A stretch of 64,000 nucleotides of DNA from Desulfocurvus vexinensis DSM 17965 (GTDB lineage Bacteria > Desulfobacterota > Desulfovibrionia > Desulfovibrionales > Desulfovibrionaceae), in assembly GCF_000519125.1 (NCBI RefSeq), contig NZ_JAEX01000007.1, forward strand, positions 62,001 to 126,000. The letters run 5' to 3'. Shown piece by piece: positions 49,171 through 57,630 of the stretch (within the stretch, counting starts at the first letter, position 1; every line of letters begins with the position of its first letter). The notes below the pieces were generated by a model. It was given only the letters and a program-made list of their open reading frames with translations. It made no database searches and was not told where the DNA came from. Both the position numbers and the translations under genes were made by a program.

Positions 49171-50736
49171 TCACGGCCCGTCCTCGGCCAGCCGCGCCTC
49201 CAGGTCCGGGTCGGGGTCCACGGCCAGGGTCCGCTCCAGGCGGTCCACCGTGACCTTGCCCGGCCCGCCGCCGGAAACGGCGCGCACATGGCGCACCTGG
49301 GCGCAGAGCACCTCGGCCCGGGCTCCGGCGGCATGGCTGCGCAGGGCCGCCAGCCCGGCGGCCTCGGCCAGGCTCGTCTCGGGCACGGGCTGGTCGGGAA
49401 ACTCGCGGCGCAGGATGACGTGCGCCCCGGGCCCGTGGGCCGCGTGGAACCACAGGTCGAAGGGGCTGGCCAGCTTGCGCAGGTCGTGGTTGGCCCGCGC
49501 GCTCTTGCCGCGCAGGACCACGAAGCCGTCGCTGGTGCGAAAACGCGCCACCCCCGGCACGGCCCCGGCGGGGCGGCGCACGGCGTGGCGCTCGGCCTTG
49601 CGGGGGGCGTCGTCGCCGCCCCTGCGCTCCGGGGGCAGCTCCCCGCGCTCTGCTGCGGCCAGCTCCGCGCGCAATTGCCCCTCGCGCCCGGTCAGAAATT
49701 CCAGCCCCCGCCGCCCCTTGGCCGCCAGCCGGAACAGGCGCTCCATGTTCTCCAGCAGGGTCAGCCGCCGGTCCAGGGCGATGCGCCGGGTGCCGCCGTC
49801 GGCCTGGGGGGCGTCCAGATAAGGGCGTTTGTCGTGCTTGTCAAATTGGTAGAGCACCGCGCGCAGGGCCTCGGCCTCGGCGCCGCGGGCCACCAGACCC
49901 TCCAGGCGCGCGCGGTCGGCCTCCAGGGCGCCCAGGGCGCGGCGCGCGCGGGCCAGGGCCGCGTCCTGGCGCTTGTGCGCGGCGGCCTCGGCCAGGGCCG
50001 TGAGGTGCGGGAACAGCGTCGCCTGCCCGAAGAACCCGGCGGCGTCGAGCACGTCGTCGAACCCGTGCTCCGCCAGCCCCGCGCGCAGCTGTGGGGGCAG
50101 GCGCCAGGCCAGCAGCCGGGGCCGCGCCGCACCAGCCGCGCCGCCCCCGCCCGCCGCGTCGTCCGCCTGGGGCAGGTAGGCAAAAAACCGCGCGCAGCCG
50201 CCCCGGCGCACGGCGTCCAGCACGGCCTGGTCGCGCCCCGGGGGCGAGGCCGCCAGCAGGCGGCGCAGGTCGCGGGTGATCTGCGGGTGGGCACGCCAGA
50301 CCTCGCGGTCGTCGCGCACCTGGGCGGCGTCCGGCCAGGAGGGTTCGACGCCGAAGCCCGGGGGCAGCACGTCGGCCAGGTCCGGCTCGCCCCCCGGCCC
50401 GAGGACCAGCCAGCGCCCCGGCCCGGGCGACAGCTCCAGGGCCAGCAGCCGCGCGGGCCAGTCCATGGTCCAGGCCGTCAGGCGGCGGCCCGTGAGGCGC
50501 TTGCGCAGCCACATGCAGCGCGCCGAGGGCTCGGCGGGGTTCTCGGGCTTGTGGGTGCAGGCCAGCAGCAGCCCTGCGGCGCCGCCCGTGCGCAGCAGCA
50601 CATACGGCGCGCCCCCGGCGGCCTGGAGGGTCAGGGTCCAGACGCCGGGGGCGGGGCTGTGGAGCTTCTCGAGGCGCCGGCCCACGAGCGTGGGGCCCAG
50701 GGCGGCGGCGAGACAGCGGAACAGGTTGGCTTCCAT
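49171..50736 (-). CDS. rqcH: NFACT-family ribosome quality control protein (RqcH-like)
   Basis: This 521-residue protein matches NFACT/FbpA: an N-terminal NFACT-N domain (MEANLFRCLAAALGPTLVGRRLEK), a central coiled coil (about 265-350) and the C-terminal NFACT-R domain (FRTSDGFVVLRGKSARANHDL, ASPFDLWFHAAHGPGAHVIL, VTVDRLERTLAVDPD). RqcH binds stalled large subunits with tRNA and adds alanine tails. The Asp-Arg (DR) pair at the NFACT-N tip cannot be confirmed by eye; the sequence there is short and divergent. The neighbours PhoH and YbeY also belong to translation quality control. Confidence 0.88.
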   Translation of the reverse strand: MEANLFRCLAAALGPTLVGRRLEKLHSPAPGVWTLTLQAAGGAPYVLLRTGGAAGLLLACTHKPENPAEPSARCMWLRKRLTGRRLTAWTMDWPARLLALELSPGPGRWLVLGPGGEPDLADVLPPGFGVEPSWPDAAQVRDDREVWRAHPQITRDLRRLLAASPPGRDQAVLDAVRRGGCARFFAYLPQADDAAGGGGAAGAARPRLLAWRLPPQLRAGLAEHGFDDVLDAAGFFGQATLFPHLTALAEAAAHKRQDAALARARRALGALEADRARLEGLVARGAEAEALRAVLYQFDKHDKRPYLDAPQADGGTRRIALDRRLTLLENMERLFRLAAKGRRGLEFLTGREGQLRAELAAAERGELPPERRGGDDAPRKAERHAVRRPAGAVPGVARFRTSDGFVVLRGKSARANHDLRKLASPFDLWFHAAHGPGAHVILRREFPDQPVPETSLAEAAGLAALRSHAAGARAEVLCAQVRHVRAVSGGGPGKVTVDRLERTLAVDPDPDLEARLAEDGP

Positions 50737-50745
50737 ACGGGCGGC

Positions 50746-51108
50746 CTACTCGCCGCGCACCTGCTCCTCCTCCTCCTGACGGCTCTTGCAGTTGATGCAC
50801 AGCGTGGTCACCGGGCGGGCCTTGAGGCGTTCCACCGAGATGTCCTCGCCGCACTCCTCGCAGATGCCGAAGGAACCGTCGTCGATGCGGTGCAGGGTCT
50901 GCTGGATCTTCTTGATCAGCTTGCGCTCGCGGTCGCGCAGGCGCAGCGTGAAGGAGCGGTCGGACTCGGCGGTGGCGCGGTCGGCGGGATCGGCGTAGAC
51001 CTCGGGCGACTCGACCATATCCTCGATGGTTTCCTCGCCCTTGCGCAGGATCTCATCGAGCATCTGATTCAGGTACTTGCGGAAGAATTCGATATCCTTT
51101 GCGTCCAT
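50746..51108 (-). CDS. DksA/TraR-family zinc-finger regulator
   Basis: This 120-residue protein starts at ATG 51108 behind GGAGG. A helical hairpin (residues 5-75) carries D40-P-A-D43-R-A45, the acidic tip that enters the RNA polymerase secondary channel in DksA. The C4 zinc finger has Cys83, Cys86, Cys104 and Cys107 (CEEC ... CINC). The tip residues match E. coli DksA (Asp, Asp, Ala), so it may act with ppGpp; the short length also fits TraR-like paralogs. It precedes rqcH by 9 bases and is probably the first gene of the operon. Confidence 0.9.
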   Translation of the reverse strand: MDAKDIEFFRKYLNQMLDEILRKGEETIEDMVESPEVYADPADRATAESDRSFTLRLRDRERKLIKKIQQTLHRIDDGSFGICEECGEDISVERLKARPVTTLCINCKSRQEEEEQVRGE

Positions 51109-51277
51109 GGCGGATCCTCCGGGTGGGTGCCTGCCAGAGGCGGCGTGCATGCTGTCGGGGAAGGGGTCTTCTTACTTCATCTTCTCTTGAAAAGTAAACC
51201 CCTGCGTATTAGCGTGGCAGGCTCGGCGGTTACGGCCCGGGAGCCGGGCCATTCCGGCGAAGGCCACGGGAGGGCGC

Positions 51278-52078
51278 ATGGACGAGGATACGGCAATCCG
51301 GCGGCGGGACCAGGGCGCCGCGACCCAGGCCGCGCTGCTGCGCGCCGTGCTGGACGCGGCCCTGGCCGAGCCCGACCGGCCCGTGCTGCGCGCGGCCCTG
51401 GGCGCGGCCATGGCTGGCGTGGAGCTGGGCGGCCCCGGCGCGCCCCGGGCGGGCGTGGCCTCGCGCATCGACGCCGACCCCGGCGCCGGGGCGCCCCGGG
51501 TTCCGGAGTCGGCCCACGCCCTGGCGGCCTGGCTGGCGACGCCCCCACCGCTGACGCCGGGGGCCGCGTCCCTCGGGCTGGCCGCCGTGAACGCCCTGCT
51601 GCCCGTGCCCCCTGGCGCCACGCCGGGCAAGGGCCAGGACCTGCTCCTGGCCCTGGGCCGGGGGGCCCGCGTGGTGGTGGTCGGCCATTTCCCCTTCGTG
51701 GAGCGCCTGGGCGGGGCCTTCGCGGCCCTTGCCGTGCTGGAGCTGGCCCCGCGCCCGGGCGACCTGCCTGCGGCGCGCGCCGCCGAGGTGCTGCCCGGGG
51801 CGGACGTGGTGGCCATCACCGGCACCACCCTGCACAACGGCACCCTGGGCGGGCTGCTCGCCCTGTGCCGCCCCGGGGCGCGGGTGGTGCTGCTGGGCCC
51901 AAGCGCCCCCCTGGCCCCGGCCCTGCTGGGCCTGGGCATCGACGCCCTGGCCGGGGCCGTGGCCCGCGACCCGCGCGCCGTGCTGGACGGCGTGGCCCGC
52001 AGCCTGCCCATGCGCCGCCTGGAGGGCATGGACGCCGTGGTCCTGGCCCGGGAGAATTTTTTTGGCCTTTCGAGTTGA
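51278..52078 (+). CDS. DUF364-family protein (Rossmann-like, putative metal-related)
   Basis: This 266-residue protein has a Ala-rich N-terminal half resembling DUF4213 and a C-terminal DUF364 domain: VVVVGHFPFVERL, LELAPRPGDLPAA, VLPGADVVAITGTTLHNGT and ARVVLLGPSAPLAPALLGLGIDALAG. The family is a Rossmann-like fold thought to bind or chelate metals, from structure rather than tested activity. It often appears in bacteria handling molybdenum or other metals. It stands alone; its stop codon overlaps the -35 box of the tRNA-Gly promoter. Confidence 0.85.
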   Translation: MDEDTAIRRRDQGAATQAALLRAVLDAALAEPDRPVLRAALGAAMAGVELGGPGAPRAGVASRIDADPGAGAPRVPESAHALAAWLATPPPLTPGAASLGLAAVNALLPVPPGATPGKGQDLLLALGRGARVVVVGHFPFVERLGGAFAALAVLELAPRPGDLPAARAAEVLPGADVVAITGTTLHNGTLGGLLALCRPGARVVLLGPSAPLAPALLGLGIDALAGAVARDPRAVLDGVARSLPMRRLEGMDAVVLARENFFGLSS

Positions 52079-52103
52079 CAGGGGCAGCCGACGCGGATAG
52101 AAG
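52075..52103 (+). promoter_or_regulatory. Promoter of the first tRNA-Gly gene
   Basis: TTGACA (52075-52080) and TAGAAG (52098-52103) with a 17-base spacer lie 27 bases before the tRNA. Confidence 0.65.
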
Positions 52104-52130
52104 GTCTCTCGCTTCACGACGCACCCCTGA

Positions 52131-52205
<75 letters not shown>

Positions 52206-52219
52206 CAAGGCACCCACTG

Positions 52220-52249
52220 CGCCGCCCCCTCCGGGCGGCGTCTTTTTTT
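52220..52249 (+). terminator. Terminator of tRNA-Gly copy 1
   Basis: CGCCGCCC pairs with GGGCGGCG across a 5-base loop, followed by TCTTTTTTT, a classic intrinsic terminator. Confidence 0.85.
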
Positions 52250-52473
52250 GGTGCGCCCAACCCGGGCGGACCGTTGGCAAAAGCATGAGGGCAGCAAGGC
52301 CAGCCCGGGCGGGTGCCTGCGGCCCTCCCCCACGACGGGCCGCGCCAGGGCCGGGGCCTGAACGGCACAACCCCGGGCCGGGGGCGGCAGTGTCAGGTGA
52401 ATACTATCTCTGTACAACTAAGGCAAAGATGGCGAACCTCAATTCTCTCCCTCCGTCTCCCACTCTGAAAAAA

Positions 52474-53478
52474 CTACGACACATCCGCAACACCTTCAAC
52501 AAGCGGCAAGCAGTGATTCCCCTTCCAAAGGCACGGCCCCTTCATCATCAGCCGAGTGTTGAGGACCCTGAGGCCCTTCCTGATTTGATCGTCCTCAAGT
52601 AGCCCTAAAGCAGCCTCGAAGCCAGCAGCAATGAACGCGGTCTGATCATGTCCGCCACTTTTATACTTGTGCCCCCATAGCTTTACTCCGGAGTGGCCTG
52701 CGACTTGATCGCCTAATTCTTTTGGTAGTGCATCGATCGGAGAGGACGCAGCATGGAATGAAATGGCCAACGGAATATTATCGCCGTTGAACACCATGTC
52801 CTGTGCAACAGTCAGGACTTCCTGCCTATATATATTGACCCTTGCAATGGTAGGGAGTTTGTACTTGATGCTCTTGTATCCTGCAGGGGATAGACAGCTG
52901 CCACCCCAGAAGGACATCTCTGTCTTTCGCCAATCGAGCACGGTTGCATCCAGATAATATCGCAAAAAATGGAGAGTGTCTGCGGCAACCGGAAACCCCA
53001 TGAATCTTCTGTAAATATCTTTGTAACTGCTATACAGCGATTGGTTGACGGGGCGCTCGCATTTCTCTTGTTGCAAGCCCTGTCCAGCGATCCATGCTTT
53101 CCGCCGCGCAGGCTCCACCACCAGGTCCAGATCGGATGCCCCCTGGGGGATGCTGGAGTGTTCAATGTTGCGAAGCACAAATCCCTGCGCTTCGAGCGTA
53201 TGGATGATCTCCTCTTCGAGGGGGCGCCGCCGCTCCTGTGCTTCCAGCACATAGGAGAAATACACGATGTCGTCGTACTTCTTTCTGTGCTGCGAAAAAC
53301 GTTTGGGGATGTCGCTGCTTTCACCGACATAAAACTCACCGTCAGCAAATCCAAGGATATACAACCCGCAACGGTCTTTGCCTGGGAATAACTGGCCGAC
53401 GGACCAAGCGTTCTCGACCTGAGTGAAGGCCGAGAAGCCCCATGAGGCTAACACGCTGTAAATAGTCTCCAAGTCCAT
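52474..53478 (-). CDS. GIY-YIG nuclease-domain protein
   Basis: This 334-residue protein carries a GIY-YIG endonuclease domain at about residues 36-100: the GLY (38-40) and YVG (50-52) strands, Arg60 in IPKRFSQH and an acidic LEEE stretch (87-90) that may supply the metal ligand. The remaining 230 residues are unrecognised and have an aromatic, mixed-charge character. The start is ATG 53478 with a GGGGG-like site upstream; a longer ATG at 53520 would add 14 residues but lacks a ribosome site. It lies 26 bases after the transglutaminase-like gene, same strand. Such nucleases occur in mobile DNA, repair and defence; function here is open. Confidence 0.78.
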   Translation of the reverse strand: MDLETIYSVLASWGFSAFTQVENAWSVGQLFPGKDRCGLYILGFADGEFYVGESSDIPKRFSQHRKKYDDIVYFSYVLEAQERRRPLEEEIIHTLEAQGFVLRNIEHSSIPQGASDLDLVVEPARRKAWIAGQGLQQEKCERPVNQSLYSSYKDIYRRFMGFPVAADTLHFLRYYLDATVLDWRKTEMSFWGGSCLSPAGYKSIKYKLPTIARVNIYRQEVLTVAQDMVFNGDNIPLAISFHAASSPIDALPKELGDQVAGHSGVKLWGHKYKSGGHDQTAFIAAGFEAALGLLEDDQIRKGLRVLNTRLMMKGPCLWKGNHCLPLVEGVADVS

Positions 53479-53504
53479 TATATCAGCCCCCACTCCTAAT
53501 GCCC

Positions 53505-54380
53505 CTAGACATCTATCCATACATAATCATACCATATTTTTTCAATATACTCGCGCAGGGCGGAGAACCGCTCCGCCTGGAAAAACTCCGCCATTGTCGT
53601 AATGCCCAGCTTCCTTGTGTTGAAAACGACGACGCTCTGCGTCCCCAGTTCGCGGTTATCGTAAATGACAATCGTATATATCCTGGAAAAGTAATCCTTC
53701 TTTTCATGGAAGATGGCGTCCGGGCTGTCAGCCGTTGGCGCGAAGTCGTCGATGTCGAACCGGCACAAATCCATGAGCCCGGCCAAACGGCCCGTCTTTT
53801 TATCGACGTAGCTCATGTTGAAGTACGGATCATGCACCACCCAGGAATTGCTGTCCTTGTCCAGAACTTCGAGGAATGTGTGCCCGATGAATCTCCCGTC
53901 ATTATTCAAACACAATCCATGCACAATGCGGGATTCAATGCTAATGTTGAAGAGAATGTTGCGCAGGAAGTAGGCGCGGCTGTCACATTTCAGGAGCGGC
54001 CTGGGCCCCTTGCCAGCCAAGAAATCCTCCACCATTGAATACATGACGGAAATCTTGTCCCTGTATTCCACGGCAAAAGCCCTGACAGAACTCTCGTGTA
54101 TCAATGCCCTGTAGTAGCTGCTCGTCTCCTGGCAGGAACCGGTTTGGGAATCCCTGGCCTTTGCGAGTATCGGACTGTCAAATGTCTTGAAGAAGTCCTT
54201 CTCCAGGTAAGTAGCCTGTTCTGCCGCCCTGGCTTGAGTCATTCTTGCTGCCTGGACATACCGATCCCCATCCAGCAGGACATACCCAAGGCCGCCCACG
54301 GCAATCAGCACAAAAAGGCAACCAAACAGCCAGGGCAGCGCACTGCCTTGCAGCGTCGGTTCCCGATTGATCTCCGGCAT
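53505..54380 (-). CDS. Membrane-anchored transglutaminase-like protein
   Basis: This 291-residue protein starts at ATG 54380 with AAGGGG upstream. It has a single membrane segment at 15-37 (LPWLFGCLFVLIAVGGLGYVLL), so most of it faces the periplasm. A transglutaminase-like catalytic core is visible: Cys132 in LLKCDSRAYFLRNIL, His167 in GHTFLEVL and Asp184 in VVHDPYF, with the spacing expected for a Cys-His-Asp triad. It may be a protease, amidase or cross-linking enzyme. Longer in-frame starts run into Gly/Arg-rich non-coding sequence. Its AT-rich codons differ from the neighbours and it is probably co-transcribed with the GIY-YIG gene. Confidence 0.7.
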   Translation of the reverse strand: MPEINREPTLQGSALPWLFGCLFVLIAVGGLGYVLLDGDRYVQAARMTQARAAEQATYLEKDFFKTFDSPILAKARDSQTGSCQETSSYYRALIHESSVRAFAVEYRDKISVMYSMVEDFLAGKGPRPLLKCDSRAYFLRNILFNISIESRIVHGLCLNNDGRFIGHTFLEVLDKDSNSWVVHDPYFNMSYVDKKTGRLAGLMDLCRFDIDDFAPTADSPDAIFHEKKDYFSRIYTIVIYDNRELGTQSVVVFNTRKLGITTMAEFFQAERFSALREYIEKIWYDYVWIDV

Positions 54381-54644
54381 CCTCTGCCCCTTGGCCCGCA
54401 GCATTCCCGCAGCGGGCGAGAATCGGTTGACGAGGCGCAGGCGACCGCCCGGCCTTCCGGGCGCTGCCTTGCGCGAAGCCGCCTGTAGCATGGCGCCCCC
54501 GCCCTGCCAAGAACCGGGGTTCGCGGCGCGCCCGCCGCCCAAAAAGTGCACCCGCGCCCCACGAAACTCTTGCGCGCGGGGCACCGAACGGATACGGTCC
54601 GTTTTCGCACCGAGGGGTTCCGGCGACAGGGGGGATATTGTCCG

Positions 54645-54673
54645 TTGACAGCGCCAACTCTCTGGACTATAGG
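54645..54673 (+). promoter_or_regulatory. Promoter of the tRNA-Cys/tRNA-Gly pair
   Basis: TTGACA (54645-54650) and TATAGG (54668-54673) with a 17-base spacer sit 18 bases before tRNA-Cys. Confidence 0.7.
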
Positions 54674-54691
54674 CTCAATTCCTCGGCACGG

Positions 54692-54766
<75 letters not shown>

Positions 54767-54770
54767 CGAT

Positions 54771-54845
<75 letters not shown>

Positions 54846-54859
54846 CATGACCAGGACGA

Positions 54860-54885
54860 CGCCGGCGCGAGCCGGCGTTTTTTTT
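54860..54885 (+). terminator. Terminator of the tRNA-Cys/tRNA-Gly transcript
   Basis: CGCCGGC pairs with GCCGGCG around GCGA and is followed by eight T. Confidence 0.85.
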
Positions 54886-54916
54886 GGCCCGGGCCCGGCC
54901 CGGAAACGGAGGCACC

Positions 54917-55660
54917 GTGCAGACCACTGAGCCCATCTCCCTGGACGCGCCCCTGGACGAACTGCTGGACTACGCCGGACGGCGCTTCCAGGTGGCCTTC
55001 GAACCGGTGAGCGCGGCGGGCAGGACCCTGGAGGTCCTGCAGATCACCAACATGACCGAGTACGTGGAGCGCATCGCCGAGGCCGCAGCCCCCGGCCAGG
55101 GCGTGGAGCTGCCCTTCTGGGCCAAGGTCTGGCCCGCGTCCATGGTCCTGGCGCACCTGGCGGCCTCGCTGCCCGCCCCGCCCGACGCCGAGCTGCTGGA
55201 GATCGGGGCCGGGGTGGGCGTGTGCGGGCTGTTCGCCGCCGCTGCCGGGTTGCGCGTCACCATCACCGACATCAACCACGACGCCCTGGTGTTCGCGCGC
55301 ATCAACGTGCTGCATAACGGGCTGGCCGACCGCACCCGGGTGCAGCGGGCCGACTTTTCCGCGGACCGCCTGGGGCGGCGCTTCGACATCATCGTCGGCG
55401 CCGAGGTGCTCTACATCGAGGCGCTGCACCGGGGGCTGGTCAAGTTCCTCGCCGCCCACCTGCACCCCCGCCCGGGGGCCCAGGCCCTGCTGGCCCGCAG
55501 CTACGAGCGCCGGGCCATGCGCTTCTTCAAGCTGGCCGAGGAAGACTTCACCATGAGCAACAAGACCGTGGGCTGCAAGGCGACGGACGGCGACGGCGAC
55601 CCCGAGCGCCACCTGTGCGACATCGTGCGCCTCGTGCCCCGCAAGGTGGTGCCCCGATGA
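54917..55660 (+). CDS. Class I SAM methyltransferase (METTL21/Methyltransf_16-like)
   Basis: This 247-residue protein starts at GTG 54917 with GGAGG just upstream. Residues ~55-200 form a SAM-binding domain: PFWAKVWPASMVLA, the GxGxG loop LEIGAGVGVCGLFAA, the acidic strand end VTITDINHDAL, and a IIVGAEVLYIEAL motif. The W-P-A-S-x-x-L entry and acidic motif resemble METTL21-type protein lysine methyltransferases. It overlaps the YcaO gene by 4 bases (ATGA), so the two are surely translated together. A protein substrate is plausible but not proven. Confidence 0.82.
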   Translation: MQTTEPISLDAPLDELLDYAGRRFQVAFEPVSAAGRTLEVLQITNMTEYVERIAEAAAPGQGVELPFWAKVWPASMVLAHLAASLPAPPDAELLEIGAGVGVCGLFAAAAGLRVTITDINHDALVFARINVLHNGLADRTRVQRADFSADRLGRRFDIIVGAEVLYIEALHRGLVKFLAAHLHPRPGAQALLARSYERRAMRFFKLAEEDFTMSNKTVGCKATDGDGDPERHLCDIVRLVPRKVVPR

Positions 55661-57384
55661 TCACGCTGACCCATTGCGAGAAGACCTACGACAAGGACCA
55701 GGACAAGGCCGTGGCCCCGGAGGTCACGGTGGCGCGCGTGCGCGAAGCCCTGGGCCGCCACGGCGACGCCATCCTGGCCGAGACCCGGCGCATCGACACC
55801 GGGCGCCTGGGCATCCCGGTGTTCTTGTCCGTCACCGGGGCCGGGGCGCGCCGGGTCATGCCCACGCGCAAGCAGATGGGCAAGGGCGCCTCGCCCATCC
55901 AGGCCGAGGCTTCGGCGCTGATGGAGCTGGCCGAGCGCTTCAGCTACTTCACCTTCTGGGACCGGCGCGAGGGCTTCACCCAGGCCACCTGGTCCGAGGC
56001 CCAGGCCCTGTGGCCGGGGCGGGTCATGCCCCTGGCCGAGGTGCTGCGCGCCACGGGCGACGACCTGGACGAGGCCGACGCCATCCGCGTGCTCGACCTG
56101 CACCGCTGGGCCTTCTTCCCGGCGACGAACATCAGCGCCGGGCGCGAAGAGTACGTGCCCCTGGACCTGTTCAAGAAACTCAACGAATTCAACGGCTCAA
56201 GCGCCGGAAACACCCCCGAGGAATCCATCTTCCAAGGCGCGGCGGAGCTGGTGGAACGCCATGTGTGCGCCGTGACCGACCGCGCCCGGCCCGAAATGCC
56301 GACCATCGACCCGGCCTCGTGCACGGACCCCGTGCTGGCCGGGCTCGTCGAGCGCTTCACGGCCAACGGCATCCGCCTGTGGCTCAAGGACATGACCCTG
56401 GGCATGCCCGTGCCCACCGTGGCGGCCCTGGCCTACGACCCCGCGACCTTCCCGGCCACGAGCGAAATCGTCTACACCGCCGGGACGGCCTCCTCGCCGG
56501 AAAAGGCGGCCATCCGGGCCCTGACGGAAATCGCCCAGCTCGCCGGGGACTTCGAGACCGGCGCCAACTACGAGGCCTCGGGCCTGCCCAAGTACACCGA
56601 GCCCGGGCAGTTCGCCTGGCTGACCCGCGGGCCGCTGGTGCCCCTGTCCAGCCTGCCCTCGGTGGCCGAGCGCGACATCCTGCGCGAACTCAAGGCCCTG
56701 ACCCGGGGGCTGGACTGCCTGGGGTTCACGCTCTACAGCGTGCCCACGACCTGCGCCGAGCTGGGCCAGCCCGCGCATTACAACTTCGTGCCGGGCTTCC
56801 AGTTCCGCGAGCGGACCCCGCGCGCCAGCCTGGGCATGTTCGTGGGCCGCGTGCTGGCCGAAGAGGCGCCCCACGCCGAGGCCGCCGCCGGGCTGGACGC
56901 CCTGGAGCGCATCTACCCCGGGGCGCATTTCCTGCCCCTGCACCGCGCCCTGCTGACCCTGCGCGGCGGGGACGCCGAGGCCGCCGCCCCGCTCTTCGCC
57001 CGGGCCGAACCCCTGCAGGACAACGACGAGGACCGCGCCCTGGCCGCCTTCTACCAGGCCTACGCCCTGACGCGCGGCGGCGGCTTCGTGGACGCCCTGC
57101 CGCATCTGGACCGGGCCGTGGCCCTGTGCCCCGAGGTCAAGGAGTACTTCAACCTGCGCGGGGTGGCCCGCTTCAAGGCCAAGGACTTCGAGGGCGCCGC
57201 CCAGGACTTCCGCGCCGCCCTGAACCTGGACAGCGGCTCGGCCATGGACCTGGCCAACCTGGGCCTGTGCCTGAAATTCCTGGGCCAGCGCCAGGAAGCC
57301 ATACACTGCCTGGGCAGCGCCCTGGAACTGGACCCGTCCCTGGACTTCGCACGCACCCATCTCGAGGAGATCCTGGGTGCCTAA
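55657..57384 (+). CDS. YcaO-domain protein with C-terminal TPR repeats
   Basis: This 575-residue protein has a YcaO ATP-dependent domain (about 50-390) with ATP-site elements GKGASPIQAEASALMELAER (residues 76-95 carry the S-x-x-x-E and E-x-x-R residues), SSAGNTPEESIFQGAAELVE (181-200) and AIRALTEIAQ (285-294). The last 130 residues form TPR-like helices (YFNLRGVARFKAKDFEGAAQ, ANLGLCLKFLGQRQEAI). No C-terminal PxPxP end, as seen in azoline-forming YcaO proteins, is present. YcaO enzymes activate backbone amides with ATP, leading to azoline or thioamide or acting with methylthiolation. It starts in the methyltransferase stop, and dsrC lies 246 bases downstream. Confidence 0.85.
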   Translation: MITLTHCEKTYDKDQDKAVAPEVTVARVREALGRHGDAILAETRRIDTGRLGIPVFLSVTGAGARRVMPTRKQMGKGASPIQAEASALMELAERFSYFTFWDRREGFTQATWSEAQALWPGRVMPLAEVLRATGDDLDEADAIRVLDLHRWAFFPATNISAGREEYVPLDLFKKLNEFNGSSAGNTPEESIFQGAAELVERHVCAVTDRARPEMPTIDPASCTDPVLAGLVERFTANGIRLWLKDMTLGMPVPTVAALAYDPATFPATSEIVYTAGTASSPEKAAIRALTEIAQLAGDFETGANYEASGLPKYTEPGQFAWLTRGPLVPLSSLPSVAERDILRELKALTRGLDCLGFTLYSVPTTCAELGQPAHYNFVPGFQFRERTPRASLGMFVGRVLAEEAPHAEAAAGLDALERIYPGAHFLPLHRALLTLRGGDAEAAAPLFARAEPLQDNDEDRALAAFYQAYALTRGGGFVDALPHLDRAVALCPEVKEYFNLRGVARFKAKDFEGAAQDFRAALNLDSGSAMDLANLGLCLKFLGQRQEAIHCLGSALELDPSLDFARTHLEEILGA

Positions 57385-57446
57385 CCCGCCGGAAGCCCTG
57401 GCAATCGCACCGCCCGCCAGGGCCCGGCTTTTTCCGACGGAACCCA

Positions 57447-57476
57447 TTGACAAAAAAGCCCCGCAGTATTTAGTAT
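57447..57476 (+). promoter_or_regulatory. Promoter of dsrC
   Basis: TTGACA (57447-57452) and TAGTAT (57471-57476), spacer 18, lie in an AT-richer patch. A leader of about 150 bases follows before the dsrC start. Confidence 0.7.
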
Positions 57477-57483
57477 CCCCTAA

Positions 57484-57630
57484 CATTTTCGCCGGACACG
57501 TCCGGGGGAACTCCTGCGGGAGTTGAGCAGCGGAAGCTGCTTATCCAATAGGAAGCCCGGGTCCGCCCGGGAGCGGCGCCCGGCTTGGCCGCGAGCCGCC
57601 CAGGCATCAAACCATCCAAGGAGGACGATC
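57484..57630 (+). other. Structured 5' leader of dsrC
   Basis: Four short perfect stem-loops follow one another: CCGGAC/GTCCGG (57492-57505), AACTCC/GGAGTT (57509-57524), GCAGC-GGAA-GCTGC (57527-57540, a GNRA loop) and CCCGGG/CCCGGG (57556-57571). An AAGGAGG lies just before the ATG. I do not recognise a known riboswitch; it may protect a highly expressed mRNA. Confidence 0.55.

Larger units (their letters stand above)
52390..54640. other. AT-richer insert between tRNA genes
   Basis: Base composition drops sharply from about 52390 to about 54360, with tracts such as TATATATTGACC and AATATATT that are absent elsewhere in the window. Its two genes (GIY-YIG and transglutaminase-like proteins) are read on the minus strand and their codon use differs from the Gly/Ala/Arg-rich, GC3-rich neighbours. 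It is bounded by tRNA-Gly copy 1 and by tRNA-Cys plus tRNA-Gly copy 2. No integrase or transposase is visible. It is probably acquired DNA. Confidence 0.7.

Noticed and set aside
52285-52602. A 105-codon plus-strand frame at the edge of the insert
   Set aside because: It crosses the composition boundary, overlaps the end of the GIY-YIG gene antisense and lacks a ribosome site.
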